From: Pseudomonas trivialis | Lineage (GTDB): Bacteria; Pseudomonadota; Gammaproteobacteria; Pseudomonadales; Pseudomonadaceae | Assembly: GCF_001439805.1 (NCBI RefSeq) | Contig: NZ_JYLK01000005.1 | Location: forward strand, 248,001-312,000 | Reading direction: 5' to 3' | DNA: 64,000 bases | Shown: positions 26,665-36,413 of the stretch, one piece after another | Numbering within the stretch: position 1 is the stretch's first letter | Layout of the letters: each line of letters begins with the position of its first letter | Translations under genes and position numbers: made by a program | The notes under the pieces: model-generated | Databases searched by the model: none | Told to the model about the DNA's origin: nothing | Seen by the model: the letters and a program-made list of their open reading frames with translations, nothing else

Positions 26665-29600
26665 TGACCAGCCTCGTTAGGAGTGTGCGTGGTTTCAGTC
26701 TTTTTGCGCTTGCCGATGGCCGACACGGTTGCGAAGAACAGTGGCACCCAGAAGATCGCCAGCACGGTGGCGGTGATCATACCGCCGATCACGCCGGTAC
26801 CGATGGCATGTTGGCTGCCTGAGCCTGCGCCCGAGGAGATCGCCAGCGGCAGTACGCCGAGGATGAACGCCATGGAGGTCATGATGATCGGGCGCAGACG
26901 CATGCGGGAGGCCTCGATGGCCGCCTCGACGATGCCCTTGCCCTGTTCGTGGAGTTCCTTGGCGAACTCCACGATCAGGATGGCGTTTTTCGCCGCCAGG
27001 CCCACCGTTACCAGCAAGCCCACCTGGAAAAACACGTCGTTGGACAAGCCGCGCATGCTGGTGGCGATCAACGCCCCCACCACACCCAGCGGCACCACGA
27101 GGACCACCGCTATCGGGATCGACCAGCTTTCGTACAGCGCCGCGAGGCACAGGAACACCACCAGCAGCGACAGCGCGTACAGCGCAGGCGCCTGGGAGCC
27201 GGACAGGCGTTCTTCATACGACAGGCCGGTCCATGCGTAGCCGATACCGGCCGGCAATTGCTTGGCGATGCGCTCGACCTCGGTCATCGCGTCACCGGTG
27301 CTGTAGCCCGGTGCCGGGGTGCCGAGGATTTCCATCGCCGCCACGCCGTTATAGCGCGACAGTTTCGGCGAGCCGTAGATCCACTTGCCCGAAGCGATGG
27401 CCGACAGCGGCACCATCTTTCCGGAGTCGCTGCGCACGTACCATTTGTTCAGGTCTTCAGGCGACATGCGGCTGGCCGCTTCACCTTGCACGTACACCTT
27501 CTTCACACGGCCACGGTCGATGAAGTCGTTGACGTAGCTGCCACCCAGGGCAATCGCCAGGGTCTGGTTGATGTTCGACAGCGTGATCCCCTGGGCACTG
27601 GCCTTCTCGTCGTCGACGGTGAGCTCGTACTGCGGCTCATCGTTCACGCCGTTGGGGCGCACACCGGCGAGGATCTTGCTCTGGGCGGCCATGCCCAGGA
27701 ACTGGTTGCGTGCGGCCATTAACTTCTCATGGCCGACACCCCCCTGGTCCTGCAGGAACACGTCAAAACCGGTGGCGTTACCCAGCTCCAGTACCGACGG
27801 CGGCACGATGGCAAACACCATGGCGTCCTGGAACGTCTGCATGAAGTAACCTTGGGCGCGCTTGGCGATTTCGAACACCGAGGTGGAATCGTCACGCTCA
27901 TCCCACGGCTTGAGCATCACAAAGGCCAGGCCCGAGCTCTGGCCGCGACCGGCGAAGTTGAAGCCGTTCACGGTAAACACCGATTTCACGCCCTTGCCTT
28001 CGCCCGGCTCGCCTTCCTTGTTGTTGAGCAGGTAGATACGCATGTCGTCGATGACTTTTTGCGTGCGTTCAGCCGTGGAGCCGACCGGGGTCTGCACCTG
28101 GGCAAAGATCACGCCCTGGTCTTCGTCGGGCAGGAACGCGGCCGGGATGCGCATGAACAGCCAGATCATGCCGGCGAAGATCAGCAGGTACACCAGGAAC
28201 GCCGGGATCTTGTGCTTGATCATGTTGCCCACGCCGCGCTCGTAGCTCAGTACGCCACGGTCGAAGGTGCGGTTGAACCAGCCGAAGAAACCGCGCTTGG
28301 GTTGGCCGTGTTTTTCGGGATCGATCGGCTTGAGCATGGTGGCGCACAGCGCCGGGGTGAAGATCAGCGCAACCAGTACCGACAGCGCCATGGCCGAGAC
28401 GATGGTGATGGAGAACTGTTTGTAGATCACACCGGTGGAGCCGCCGAAGAATGCCATCGGCAGCAGTACCGCCGAGAGCACCAGGGCAATACCCACCAGA
28501 GCGCCCTGGATCTGGCCCATGGACTTGACCGTCGCCTCCTTGGGCGACAGGTGCTCCTCGGCCATCACCCGCTCGACGTTTTCCACCACCACGATGGCAT
28601 CGTCCACCAGCAGGCCGATGGCCAGGATCATGCCGAACATGGTCAGGGTGTTGATGGTGAAACCGAACGCCGCGAGGATGCCGAAAGTGCCCAGCAATAC
28701 CACCGGTACGGTCATGGTGGTGATGATGGTGGCGCGGAAGTTCTGCAGGAACAGGAACATCACCAGGAACACCAGCACGATCGCTTCGATCAGGGTGTGC
28801 ACGACACCGGAGATCGATTCGGTGACCACTGGCGTGGTGTCATACGGCACCACTGCCTTCATGCCTGGCGGGAAGAACGGTTCCAGCGACGCCACCGTGG
28901 CGCGGATGGCCTTGGCGGTGTCCAGGGCGTTGGCGCCCGAGGCGAGCTTGATCGCCATGCCGGATGCCGGGTTGCCGTTGAACTGCGCGCTGATGCTGTA
29001 GTTCTGGCCGCCCAGTTCGATGCGGGCCACGTCATGCAGGCGCACCTGGGAGCCGTCGGCATTTACCTTCATCAGGATATTGCCGAACTGCTCGGCGTTT
29101 TGCAGACGGGTCTTGCCGATGATCGTCGCGTTCAGCTGGGTGCCGGGCAGGGCAGGCAGGCCGCCCAGTTGGCCGGTGGCCACCTGCACGTTCTGCGCGC
29201 CAATGGCGTTGCTGACGTCAACCGGGGTGAGCTGGAAGTTGTTCAGCTTGGCCGGGTCCAGCCAGATGCGCATCGCGTATTGCGAGCCGAACACCTGGAA
29301 GTCACCGACGCCCGAAGTACGCGAAATCGGGTCCTGGATGTTGGACACGATGTAGTTGGAGAGGTCGTCCTTGGTCATGCTGCCGTCTTCGGACACCAGA
29401 CCGATCACCATCAGGAAGTTCTTCACCGACTTGGTCACGCGGATACCCTGCTGCTGCACTTCCTGCGGCAGCAATGGGGTCGCCAGGTTCAGCTTGTTCT
29501 GCACCTGCACCTGGGCGATGTCCGGGTTAGTACCCTGGTTGAACGTCGCAGTGATGGTCATGCTGCCGTCGGAGTTACTGTCCGAGGCCACATAGCGCAG

Positions 29601-29822
29601 GTTGTCGATACCGTTGAGCTGTTGCTCGATGACCTGCACCACGGTGTCCTGCACGGTTTGTGCGGACGCGCCCGGGTAGGTCACCTGGATGTCGATGGCG
29701 GTTGGCGCGATGGCCGGGTATTGGTTGATGGGCAGCTTCAGGATCGACAGCGCCCCGACCAGCATGATCACCAGGGCGATCACCCAGGCGAAAATGGGAC
29801 GGTCGATAAAAAATTTCGACAT
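26661..29822 (-). CDS. ttgB: RND multidrug efflux permease (TtgB/EmhB type)
   Basis: Proton-driven inner-membrane pump for solvents, antibiotics and aromatic hydrocarbons, 1053 residues, the HAE-1 family length. TM1 begins [20 protein letters not shown]. The proton-relay aspartate pair is present in [17 protein letters not shown] near residue 407. The FFGG-type region after TM5-6 and the C-terminal [18 protein letters not shown] block are intact. It is separated by three bases from the adaptor gene. Confidence 0.96.
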   Translation of the reverse strand: MSKFFIDRPIFAWVIALVIMLVGALSILKLPINQYPAIAPTAIDIQVTYPGASAQTVQDTVVQVIEQQLNGIDNLRYVASDSNSDGSMTITATFNQGTNPDIAQVQVQNKLNLATPLLPQEVQQQGIRVTKSVKNFLMVIGLVSEDGSMTKDDLSNYIVSNIQDPISRTSGVGDFQVFGSQYAMRIWLDPAKLNNFQLTPVDVSNAIGAQNVQVATGQLGGLPALPGTQLNATIIGKTRLQNAEQFGNILMKVNADGSQVRLHDVARIELGGQNYSISAQFNGNPASGMAIKLASGANALDTAKAIRATVASLEPFFPPGMKAVVPYDTTPVVTESISGVVHTLIEAIVLVFLVMFLFLQNFRATIITTMTVPVVLLGTFGILAAFGFTINTLTMFGMILAIGLLVDDAIVVVENVERVMAEEHLSPKEATVKSMGQIQGALVGIALVLSAVLLPMAFFGGSTGVIYKQFSITIVSAMALSVLVALIFTPALCATMLKPIDPEKHGQPKRGFFGWFNRTFDRGVLSYERGVGNMIKHKIPAFLVYLLIFAGMIWLFMRIPAAFLPDEDQGVIFAQVQTPVGSTAERTQKVIDDMRIYLLNNKEGEPGEGKGVKSVFTVNGFNFAGRGQSSGLAFVMLKPWDERDDSTSVFEIAKRAQGYFMQTFQDAMVFAIVPPSVLELGNATGFDVFLQDQGGVGHEKLMAARNQFLGMAAQSKILAGVRPNGVNDEPQYELTVDDEKASAQGITLSNINQTLAIALGGSYVNDFIDRGRVKKVYVQGEAASRMSPEDLNKWYVRSDSGKMVPLSAIASGKWIYGSPKLSRYNGVAAMEILGTPAPGYSTGDAMTEVERIAKQLPAGIGYAWTGLSYEERLSGSQAPALYALSLLVVFLCLAALYESWSIPIAVVLVVPLGVVGALIATSMRGLSNDVFFQVGLLVTVGLAAKNAILIVEFAKELHEQGKGIVEAAIEASRMRLRPIIMTSMAFILGVLPLAISSGAGSGSQHAIGTGVIGGMITATVLAIFWVPLFFATVSAIGKRKKTETTHTPNEAGQ

Positions 29823-29825
29823 GGA

Positions 29826-30971
29826 TTACTCCCCTTTGCCGGCTGCGGCGGCAGGAGTGGCAGCGCCGGCAGGCTTGGCGTTGTCAGCCTCCTTGACCTT
29901 CACCTCGGCACCCGGCTTGACGTACTGCAGGCCTTCGGTGATCACACGGTCACCGGCGTCGAGGCCTTTTTCCACCAGCCAGTAGGCGCCGGCGGTGCGG
30001 TTGGCGACCAGGGTGCGTTGCTCGACCTTGTTGTCCTTGTTCACGATCAGCGCGGTCGGGATGCCCTTGAGGTCACGGGTTACGCCCTGTTGCGGCGCGA
30101 GGATGGCCTTGCTGTTCACACCGGCCTGCAACTGGGCGTGCACGAACATGCCGGGCAGCAGGGTGTGGTCAGGGTTGGGGAACACGGCGCGCAGGGTCAC
30201 GGAACCCGTGGTCTGGTCGACCGATACTTCGGAGAATTCCAGCTTGCCGTCATGGCCGTAGTCGCTGCCGTCTTCGAGGGTCAGCTTGACCTTGGCAGCG
30301 TTGGCGCCGGCTTTTTCCAGCTGGCCGCTTTCCAGGTCGCGGCGCAGTTTCAGCATTTCGGCCGAAGACTGGGTGACGTCGACGTAGATTGGGTCCAGTT
30401 GCTGGATCACAGCCATGGCGTCGGCTTGACCATTGCTGACCAGCGCGCCTTCGGTGACAGCGGAACGGCCAATGCGCCCGGAGATCGGCGCCAACACCTT
30501 GGTGTAGCGCACGTTGATCTGCGCGGTTTGCATATCGGCTTCGGCGGTCATGCGGTTGGCCAGGGCAGTGTCGTATTCCTGGCGGCTGACGGCTTGCTCA
30601 TCGACCAACTGCTTGTAGCGGTCGGTGATCGACCTGGTCTGGGTCAACTTGGCTTGGGCGCTTTTCAGCGTGGCCTCATACACCGACGGGTCGATCTGAT
30701 AAAGCTGCTGGCCTTCCTTCACGTCCGCGCCTTCCTTGAACAGGCGCTTGAGAATGATGCCGTTGACCTGTGGCCGAACTTCCGCGATGCGGTAGGCCGT
30801 GGTGCGGCCTGGCAGTTCGGTGGTCAAGGTGAAGGCTTGCGGTTGAATAGTGACCACGCCGACCTGAGGGGGTTGAGCGGGCGGCGCCGCCTCTTCCTTT
30901 TTACATCCGCTGAGCAGCGATGCCAGGGCGACGGCAGTGACCAGAGCGGTAACAGCTGGCTTAAGTTGCAT
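29826..30971 (-). CDS. ttgA: RND efflux periplasmic adaptor (TtgA/EmhA type)
   Basis: Membrane-fusion protein bridging TtgB and TtgC, 381 residues from the ATG at 30971. The start is set by a GAGG ribosome site and the signal with lipobox LLSGC. The hairpin and lipoyl halves are visible (RPQVNGIILKRLFKEGADV and VLAPISGRIGRSAVTEG). A reading from 31031 would enter the operator and is rejected. It is the first gene of ttgABC. Confidence 0.94.
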   Translation of the reverse strand: MQLKPAVTALVTAVALASLLSGCKKEEAAPPAQPPQVGVVTIQPQAFTLTTELPGRTTAYRIAEVRPQVNGIILKRLFKEGADVKEGQQLYQIDPSVYEATLKSAQAKLTQTRSITDRYKQLVDEQAVSRQEYDTALANRMTAEADMQTAQINVRYTKVLAPISGRIGRSAVTEGALVSNGQADAMAVIQQLDPIYVDVTQSSAEMLKLRRDLESGQLEKAGANAAKVKLTLEDGSDYGHDGKLEFSEVSVDQTTGSVTLRAVFPNPDHTLLPGMFVHAQLQAGVNSKAILAPQQGVTRDLKGIPTALIVNKDNKVEQRTLVANRTAGAYWLVEKGLDAGDRVITEGLQYVKPGAEVKVKEADNAKPAGAATPAAAAGKGE

Positions 30972-31056
30972 GAAGATCCTCGGGTCAGGCGCGCAAAGTG
31001 CGCACAAGAAGTGTGGAAAGGTGGAAAACAAGTGAGTGGATAAGTAGCTTGCTACG

Positions 31057-31090
31057 CAATATACTTACGTTCATGGTTGTTTGTAAACTC
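31057..31090. promoter_or_regulatory. TtgR operator overlapping the ttgABC promoter
   Basis: The stretch reading ATACTTACGTTCATGGTTG and its flanks match, nearly base for base on the reverse strand, the P. putida TtgR operator. On the minus strand TTTACA and TATATT, 18 bases apart, form the ttgA promoter inside it. This explains repression of the pump and of the divergent regulator. Confidence 0.85.
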
Positions 31091-31254
31091 TTGACAGGCT
31101 TCGTGAAATGTTGACAAAGCAACGTGCGAAGCCTCGATTTCATTACGTTCGGTGCCCATGACGGTGTCGTCCCAAAAATATACGGATGATCGTTAGCGTC
31201 TATTAATTGCGCATTAACGATAGTCTGAAGTGCCCTGATTGAGGTTTTACTGCC

Positions 31255-31887
31255 ATGGTTCGTCGCACCAAAGAGGAAGCTCAGGAAACGCGCAGCCAGA
31301 TTCTCGACGCCGCCGAACACGCTTTTTACGAGCGAGGCGTGGCGCGCACCACGCTGGCGGATATCGCCTCGCTGGCGGGTGTCACGCGGGGCGCCATTTA
31401 CTGGCATTTCAGCAACAAATCCGACCTGCTGCAGGCGCTGCTCGACACGCTGCACGAACCCCTGGATGACTTGGCCCGGGCCAGTGAAAGCGAGGATGAA
31501 CTCGACCCGTTGGGCTGCATGCGCAAGTTGCTGATTCGTCTTTATCATCAAGTGGCTCTGGACCCGAAAACCCGGCGTATCAACGAAATCCTGTTTCATA
31601 AATGCGAGTTCACCGACGAGATGTGCGACATGCGCCGCCAGCGCCAGACGCACACGCTCGAATGCAACCTGCGCATCGGCCTCACATTGCGTAACGCGGT
31701 GCATCGCGGGCAGCTCCCGGAAAACCTCGACACGGCGCGCGGCGCGGTGTGTATCCACGCCTATATTCACGGCTTGATCGGTCAATGGTTGTTGGTGCCT
31801 GACAGTTTTCAGCTGCATCAGGACGCCGAGCGTTGGGTCGATGCAGGGCTGGACATGCTGCGCCTGAGCCCCAGCCTGCGCAATTGA
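31255..31887 (+). CDS. ttgR: TetR-family repressor of the efflux pump (TtgR/EmhR)
   Basis: Ligand-released repressor of the adjacent pump operon, 210 residues. The DNA-binding domain is at residues ~10-57 ([19 protein letters not shown] and [18 protein letters not shown]). The C-terminal helices form the drug-binding pocket ([22 protein letters not shown]). It is divergent from ttgABC, and the operator lies between them, 165 bases before its ATG. Confidence 0.94.
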   Translation: MVRRTKEEAQETRSQILDAAEHAFYERGVARTTLADIASLAGVTRGAIYWHFSNKSDLLQALLDTLHEPLDDLARASESEDELDPLGCMRKLLIRLYHQVALDPKTRRINEILFHKCEFTDEMCDMRRQRQTHTLECNLRIGLTLRNAVHRGQLPENLDTARGAVCIHAYIHGLIGQWLLVPDSFQLHQDAERWVDAGLDMLRLSPSLRN

Positions 31888-32081
31888 GACAAAATGCGTA
31901 ATTGCATCAGGTTGTGTCAACAGTAAAGCGCAGGGGCGGTCAATCGTCCCTCTGCCTGATTCGTGGGGTGACTTTATATACGGGCTGGCGCGCAGTTGAT
32001 AGGTAGCCGGCTAAGTATTTTGTAGCGTTATTGTTTCGGTTCTGTGAAGCAATGTTTCCAAAAGGACACATCAGGTTTAAA

Positions 32082-32173
32082 AATGTGGGAGGGGGCTTGC
32101 TCCCGATGGCGGTATACCCGCAGTAAATCAGCTGACGGGCACACGGCTATCGCAAGCAAGCCCCCTCCTATTT
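32082..32173. repeat. Paired REP element, diverged right arm
   Basis: The left arm AATGTGGGAGGGGGCTTGC is intact. The right arm (GCAAGCAAGCCCCCTCCTA) has changes and reaches the stop region of the old-yellow-enzyme gene. The spacer is long. Confidence 0.85.
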
Positions 32174-32175
32174 GG

Positions 32176-33231
32176 TTACAGCGCCAGGGTTGGGTAATCG
32201 ATATAGCCGACCGGGCCCTTGGCGTAGAAGGTTTCCGGGTGCGCTTCGTTCAGCGGTGCGTCGGTTTTCAGGCGCGCCGGCAGGTCCGGGTTGGCGATGA
32301 ACGGAACGCCGAACGCCACCGCGTCGGCCTTGCCCGACGCCAGCCAGGCATTGGCGCTCTCTTTAGTGAAGCGTTCGTTGGCGATGTACACACCGCCGAA
32401 GGCTTCCTTCAGGCGCGGGCCGAGGCTGTCGCCGGCTTCCTTTTCGCGGGAGCAGATGAACGCGATGCCACGCTTGCCCAATTCGCGAGCCACGTAGGTG
32501 AAGGTCTCGGCAGGGTTGTCGTCACCCATGTCGTGAGCGTCGGCGCGCGGTGCCAGGTGCACGCCCACGCGGCCGGCGCCCCACACGTCGATGGCCGCGT
32601 CGGTCACTTCCAGCAGCAGGCGTGCGCGGTTTTCCAGGGAGCCGCCGTACTGGTCGGTGCGCTGGTTGGTGCTGCTCTGCAGGAACTGGTCGAGCAGGTA
32701 GCCGTTGGCGCCGTGGATCTCGACGCCGTCAAAGCCTGCGGCCTTGGCGTTCTCGGCGCCGGTGCGGTAGGCGTCGACGATGTCGGCGATTTCAGCGGTT
32801 TCCAGGGCGCGCGGAGTCGGGTAATCGGCCAGTGGACGCACCAGGCTGACGTGGCCCGCCGCCTGTACGGCGCTCGGCGCCACCGGAGCTTCGCCGTTCA
32901 GGTAGGACGGGTGGGAAATGCGGCCGACATGCCACAGTTGCAGGAAAATTTTGCCGCCCGCGCCGTGAATCGCCTTGGTCACATTGGCCCAGCCGCGTAC
33001 CTGGTCGTTGGACCAGATGCCTGGCGTGTCCGGGTAACCCACGCCCATCGGAGCCACGGACGTCGCTTCGCTGAGGATCAGCCCGGCGGAGGCGCGTTGC
33101 ACGTAGTACTCGGCCATCATCGCATTGGGCACACGGCCTTCATCGGCGCGGCAGCGGGTCAGCGGCGCCATGATGATGCGGTTCGACAGTTCCAGGTCGC
33201 CCAGTTTGATCGGATCGAAAATAGTCGTCAT
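32176..33231 (-). CDS. Old yellow enzyme family ene-reductase (NemA/XenB-like)
   Basis: FMN/NAD(P)H-dependent reductase of activated alkenes, nitro compounds or nitrate esters, 351 residues from the ATG at 33231. The catalytic His-Asn pair is in VEIHGANGYLLDQFLQ. The N-terminal FMN region is NRIIMAPLTRCRA, and QLWHVGRISHP is also present. It is third in an arsR-MFS-OYE operon, 46 bases after the MFS gene, which suggests a role in handling electrophiles or xenobiotics. The extension to 33306 overlaps the MFS stop and is rejected. Confidence 0.92.
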   Translation of the reverse strand: MTTIFDPIKLGDLELSNRIIMAPLTRCRADEGRVPNAMMAEYYVQRASAGLILSEATSVAPMGVGYPDTPGIWSNDQVRGWANVTKAIHGAGGKIFLQLWHVGRISHPSYLNGEAPVAPSAVQAAGHVSLVRPLADYPTPRALETAEIADIVDAYRTGAENAKAAGFDGVEIHGANGYLLDQFLQSSTNQRTDQYGGSLENRARLLLEVTDAAIDVWGAGRVGVHLAPRADAHDMGDDNPAETFTYVARELGKRGIAFICSREKEAGDSLGPRLKEAFGGVYIANERFTKESANAWLASGKADAVAFGVPFIANPDLPARLKTDAPLNEAHPETFYAKGPVGYIDYPTLAL

Positions 33232-33277
33232 CGGGAAAATACCTTTCTGTTTAAGTGGATCAGTCTGTTCAAGTGGA

Positions 33278-34444
33278 TCAATGAGTCGCAGGGGCCAGGT
33301 CGGCATCGCCGCTCTGACGGAAAGTCAGCAGGGTCACCAGCAGCGCGAGGATCGCCAGGGCCGCAGCCGCCAGGGGCACGCTGGTGAGGCCGAAACCGTG
33401 GGCGATCACGCTGCCGCCGACCCAGGCGCCCAGGGCATTGCCAATATTGAAGGCGCCGATGTTGAGGGTGGACACCAGGTTTGGCGCCGCCTTGCCGAAC
33501 GTCACCACGTTGATCTGCAGCGCGGGTACCGCGGCAAATGAGGCGGTGGCCCACAGGAACAGGGTGATTTCGGTGGGGATCAGCGCGACGCTGGTCCAGG
33601 TCAGTGCCGTGGAGACCACCGCCATGCTGATGAACACGCCGATCAGGGTGGCCGCCAGACGCTTGTCCGCCAGCTTGCCGCCGATGATGTTGCCCAGGGT
33701 CAGGCCCAGGCCGATCAGCAGCAGGGTCCAGGTCACGCCGTGGTGCGAGACGCCGGTGACATCGCCCAGCAGCGGGGCAACGTAGGTAAAGAGGGTGAAC
33801 ATGGAGGCGGCGAACAGCGCGGTCATGCTCAGCGACAACCAGATGCCGGCGCCCTTGAGGGCGGCCAGTTCGGCGCGCATGTCGAGTTTTTCTTCGTCAC
33901 GCCTGGCCGGCAGAAAGCGGATCAGGCCGATCAGCGCCACCACACCAATCACCGTCACCGCCCAGAAGGTCGAGCGCCAGCCGGCCTGCTGGCCCAGCGC
34001 GGTGCCCAGCGGCACGCCGAGTACGTTGGCCAGGGTCAGGCCGGTGAACATCAGGGCCACCGCTGAAGCGCGCTTGTTGGCTGGCACCAGGTTGGCCGCC
34101 ACCACCGAACCAATGCCGAAGAACGCGCCGTGGCACAGCGCCGTGACCACCCGGGCGAACATCAGCACGTTGTAGTCGCTGGCCAGGGCGCAGAGCAGGT
34201 TGCCGACAATGAAGATGCCCATCAACGCCACCAGCGCCGCCTTGCGCGGCAGCCTGGCGGTGGCCAGCGCCATGAACGGTGCGCCGATGGCCACGCCGAG
34301 GGCGTAGCCGGTCACCAGCCAGCCGGCACCGGGGATCGATACGCCGAGGTCCGCCGCCACATCGGGCAGAAGGCCCATGATGACGAATTCGGTGGTGCCG
34401 ATGGCGAAGGCGCTCAGGGCCAGGATGAGTAGCGAGAGGGGCAT
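33278..34444 (-). CDS. MFS efflux transporter (AraJ/DHA1 type)
   Basis: A 388-residue, 12-TM carrier of the DHA1 branch. TM1 reads FAIGTTEFVIMGLLPDVA, loop 2-3 ATARLPRKAAL, and motif C GLTLANVLGVPLGTALG lies in TM5, typical of drug/sugar antiporters. It lies 14 bases after the arsR stop and precedes the ene-reductase, so it is probably co-regulated. The substrate is unknown. Confidence 0.87.
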   Translation of the reverse strand: MPLSLLILALSAFAIGTTEFVIMGLLPDVAADLGVSIPGAGWLVTGYALGVAIGAPFMALATARLPRKAALVALMGIFIVGNLLCALASDYNVLMFARVVTALCHGAFFGIGSVVAANLVPANKRASAVALMFTGLTLANVLGVPLGTALGQQAGWRSTFWAVTVIGVVALIGLIRFLPARRDEEKLDMRAELAALKGAGIWLSLSMTALFAASMFTLFTYVAPLLGDVTGVSHHGVTWTLLLIGLGLTLGNIIGGKLADKRLAATLIGVFISMAVVSTALTWTSVALIPTEITLFLWATASFAAVPALQINVVTFGKAAPNLVSTLNIGAFNIGNALGAWVGGSVIAHGFGLTSVPLAAAALAILALLVTLLTFRQSGDADLAPATH

Positions 34445-34458
34445 TGGGGTGTCCTTGG

Positions 34459-34773
34459 TTAGTGCGCTGCGCTGAGTTCAGCGATGAGCGCCGTGAGGAA
34501 AGCCTGGATCACTTCCTCATTACGTTTGAAAAAGTGCCACTGCCCGGCCTTCTGGCTGCTGATCAAACCCGCCCGTTGCAAGGTGGCCAGGTGGGCCGAC
34601 ACGGTCGACTGGGACAAGCCGCAGCGCTGGTCGATCTGCCCGGCACAGATGCCGTATTCGTGGTTGTGCAGTTGCTCGGGGAACTGCACTTTCGGGTCTT
34701 TGAGCCAGGTGAGGATGTCTCGTCGTACCGGGTGCGCCAGGGCTTTTATTATTTCGTCGAGGTCGATGGACAT
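34459..34773 (-). CDS. ArsR-family transcriptional regulator
   Basis: A 104-residue winged-helix repressor from the ATG at 34773 (MSIDLDEIIKALAHPVRR). The recognition helix is CGLSQSTVSAHLATLQRAGL and the wing is SSQKAGQWHFFKRN. The ELCVC-type metal site of classical ArsR is absent. Two Cys (in YGICAGQIDQRCGL) lie just before the recognition helix and could sense electrophiles or redox. It leads the MFS/ene-reductase operon and faces the inverted-repeat operator. Confidence 0.88.
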   Translation of the reverse strand: MSIDLDEIIKALAHPVRRDILTWLKDPKVQFPEQLHNHEYGICAGQIDQRCGLSQSTVSAHLATLQRAGLISSQKAGQWHFFKRNEEVIQAFLTALIAELSAAH

Positions 34774-34796
34774 GGAAGGTGCTCGGTGTCGTGCAG

Positions 34797-34898
34797 CGTT
34801 ATATCGCGATGAGGCGAACCTTAAATCGTTATAACCCGATATACCAATATGATTTTGCTCTGAGGTCAGCTCAAATCGGTATATCGGGTTATAACGAT
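34797..34898. promoter_or_regulatory. Three-site operator region of the ArsR regulator
   Basis: Two 21-base arms, at 34825-34845 and 34878-34898, are perfect inverted copies 32 bases apart. Each is centred on GTTATAAC and ATCGGG. A third related copy, CGTTATATCGCGAT, lies at 34797-34810. The three sites fill the gap between arsR and acpH, so the regulator probably controls both directions. Confidence 0.7.
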
Positions 34899-34927
34899 AC
34901 GTTGACGGCAGTGCTAGACTGCGCGCC

Positions 34928-35512
34928 ATGAATTATCTCGCACATCTGCACCTGGGCGGCCAACTTCCTGCGCAACTGCTGGGCAGCCTCTATGGCGATT
35001 TTGTCAAAGGCCGCCTGCAGGGCCAGTACAGTCCGCAAATCGAAGCGGCGATCCAGTTGCATCGTTCCATCGACCGTTTCACCGACAGCCATCCGTTAAT
35101 AGGGGAGGCGTTGTCGCGCTTCAGCCTCACCCGTCGGCGTTATGCCGGGATCGTCCTCGATGTGTTTTTCGATCACTGCCTGGCGCGGGATTGGGCGTTG
35201 TATGCCGACCAGCCGCTGGAGCATTTCACTGCCCAGGTGTACCGCGTGCTGGCGGCTGAACCGCAACTGCCGGGGCGGCTGGCGCAGATTGCGCCCTGGA
35301 TGGCAGCGGATGACTGGTTGGGTTCGTACCGCGAATTTGCGGTGATGGACCAGGTATTGCGCGGGATTTCGCGGCGGCTGACGCAGCCCGAAGAGCTGAG
35401 CCATGCCATGCAGGAGTTGCGCACGTTATACGAACCGTTGAGTGACGACTTCCGGCGCTTCTACCCTCAATTGCAGGTGTTTGCACAGTCTCAACTGACC
35501 ACACAAGACTAA
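34928..35512 (+). CDS. acpH: Acyl carrier protein phosphodiesterase
   Basis: Removes 4'-phosphopantetheine from ACP; a metal-dependent HD-like fold (DUF479). The 194 residues match AcpH length. The family start MNYLAHLHLGG is present, with GSLYGDFVKGRL near residue 20, AIQLHRSIDRFTDSHP (metal ligands) and DVFFDHCLARDW. It is divergent from the arsR operon with the inverted-repeat operator just upstream, so its expression may respond to the same regulator. Confidence 0.93.
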   Translation: MNYLAHLHLGGQLPAQLLGSLYGDFVKGRLQGQYSPQIEAAIQLHRSIDRFTDSHPLIGEALSRFSLTRRRYAGIVLDVFFDHCLARDWALYADQPLEHFTAQVYRVLAAEPQLPGRLAQIAPWMAADDWLGSYREFAVMDQVLRGISRRLTQPEELSHAMQELRTLYEPLSDDFRRFYPQLQVFAQSQLTTQD

Positions 35513-35606
35513 ATGTGGGAGGGGGCTTGCCCCCGATAGCAAGGGTTCAGCCAGCACATGCAGTGACTGACACGCCGCCATCGGGGGCAAACCCCCTCCC
35601 ACATTT
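35512..35606. repeat. Paired REP element (REPIN)
   Basis: AATGTGGGAGGGGGCTTGCC at the left and its complement at the right enclose a spacer of about 50 bases. It sits between convergent acpH and olsA and begins within the acpH stop. Confidence 0.92.
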
Positions 35607-35621
35607 TTGATCGTGCCCGCT

Positions 35622-36413
35622 TCAGGCAGCATAAGCAGGTCGCGCCGCCACGTGCTCAGCCTCCGGCAACGGCCCAAACAACGCCTTTTGCACCGCCTGC
35701 TGTGCCTGATACGCCAGTGCCGCGCGTTCCTGCCCGGCGCAGGCAATCGGCTTGAGCACATGAATCTCGACGTCGCCCTGGTCGTTGGCAAACAGGCGCA
35801 TCAGGTGCGACAGCAGGTCATCATCGCCAATGAACGGTGCCAGCGGGTCCACCTGACCGTTGCGCAGGTAACGAATCGCCACCGGTTGCAGCGACACGTC
35901 GGCATCGATCGCACTGGCCAGCAAACGCCCGTGGAACGTGCGCAGGCTGCGCCCGTCGGTGGTAGTGCCTTCGGGGAACATCAGCAGTGGGTGCTGTTGC
36001 TCGAGATGACGGGTCATCTGCTTGCGAATCAACTGACTGTCGCCCGAGCCCCGGCGAATGAACAGGCTGCCGGCCTTGGCTGCCAGCCAGCCGGCCACCG
36101 GCCAGGTGCGCACTTCGGCCTTGGACAGAAACGACAATGGCGTGACCATGCCCAGCAGCGGAATATCGGTCCACGACACGTGATTGCTCACCCACAGCAT
36201 CGGCGTGCGCGGCAGTTCGCCGTGCACCGTCACGCGAAAGGGCAGGGCATTGCTCAAGCGCGCCATGAAAAACCGCGACCAACGCTGGCGCCGCACCATC
36301 GAGTTGGCCACGCCCAGGCGCTCGAACAGGCCGAACACACTGGCCATGCTCAACCCCAGCGCCACCACCAGCAGCACCCGGGCAATGCGCCCGTACACCC
36401 GCAGGCGGCCCAT
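35622..36413 (-). CDS. olsA: Lyso-ornithine lipid O-acyltransferase OlsA (PlsC type)
   Basis: Second step of ornithine lipid synthesis, adding an acyl chain to the 3-hydroxyl of lyso-ornithine lipid; related to lysophosphatidate acyltransferases. The 263 residues have an N-terminal membrane helix, the catalytic NHVSWTD (HX4D) near residue 79 and FPEGTTTDGRSL further on. The start overlaps the olsB stop by one base, and the olsB-olsA order is the one known in Pseudomonas. Confidence 0.9.
   Translation of the reverse strand: MGRLRVYGRIARVLLVVALGLSMASVFGLFERLGVANSMVRRQRWSRFFMARLSNALPFRVTVHGELPRTPMLWVSNHVSWTDIPLLGMVTPLSFLSKAEVRTWPVAGWLAAKAGSLFIRRGSGDSQLIRKQMTRHLEQQHPLLMFPEGTTTDGRSLRTFHGRLLASAIDADVSLQPVAIRYLRNGQVDPLAPFIGDDDLLSHLMRLFANDQGDVEIHVLKPIACAGQERAALAYQAQQAVQKALFGPLPEAEHVAARPAYAA

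Noticed and set aside
27729..31043. Very long plus-strand open frame (1104 codons) opposite the efflux operon
   Set aside because: It is the antisense of ttgB and ttgA, made open by GC-rich codon bias; the translation is His/Gln/Arg-rich without any motif.
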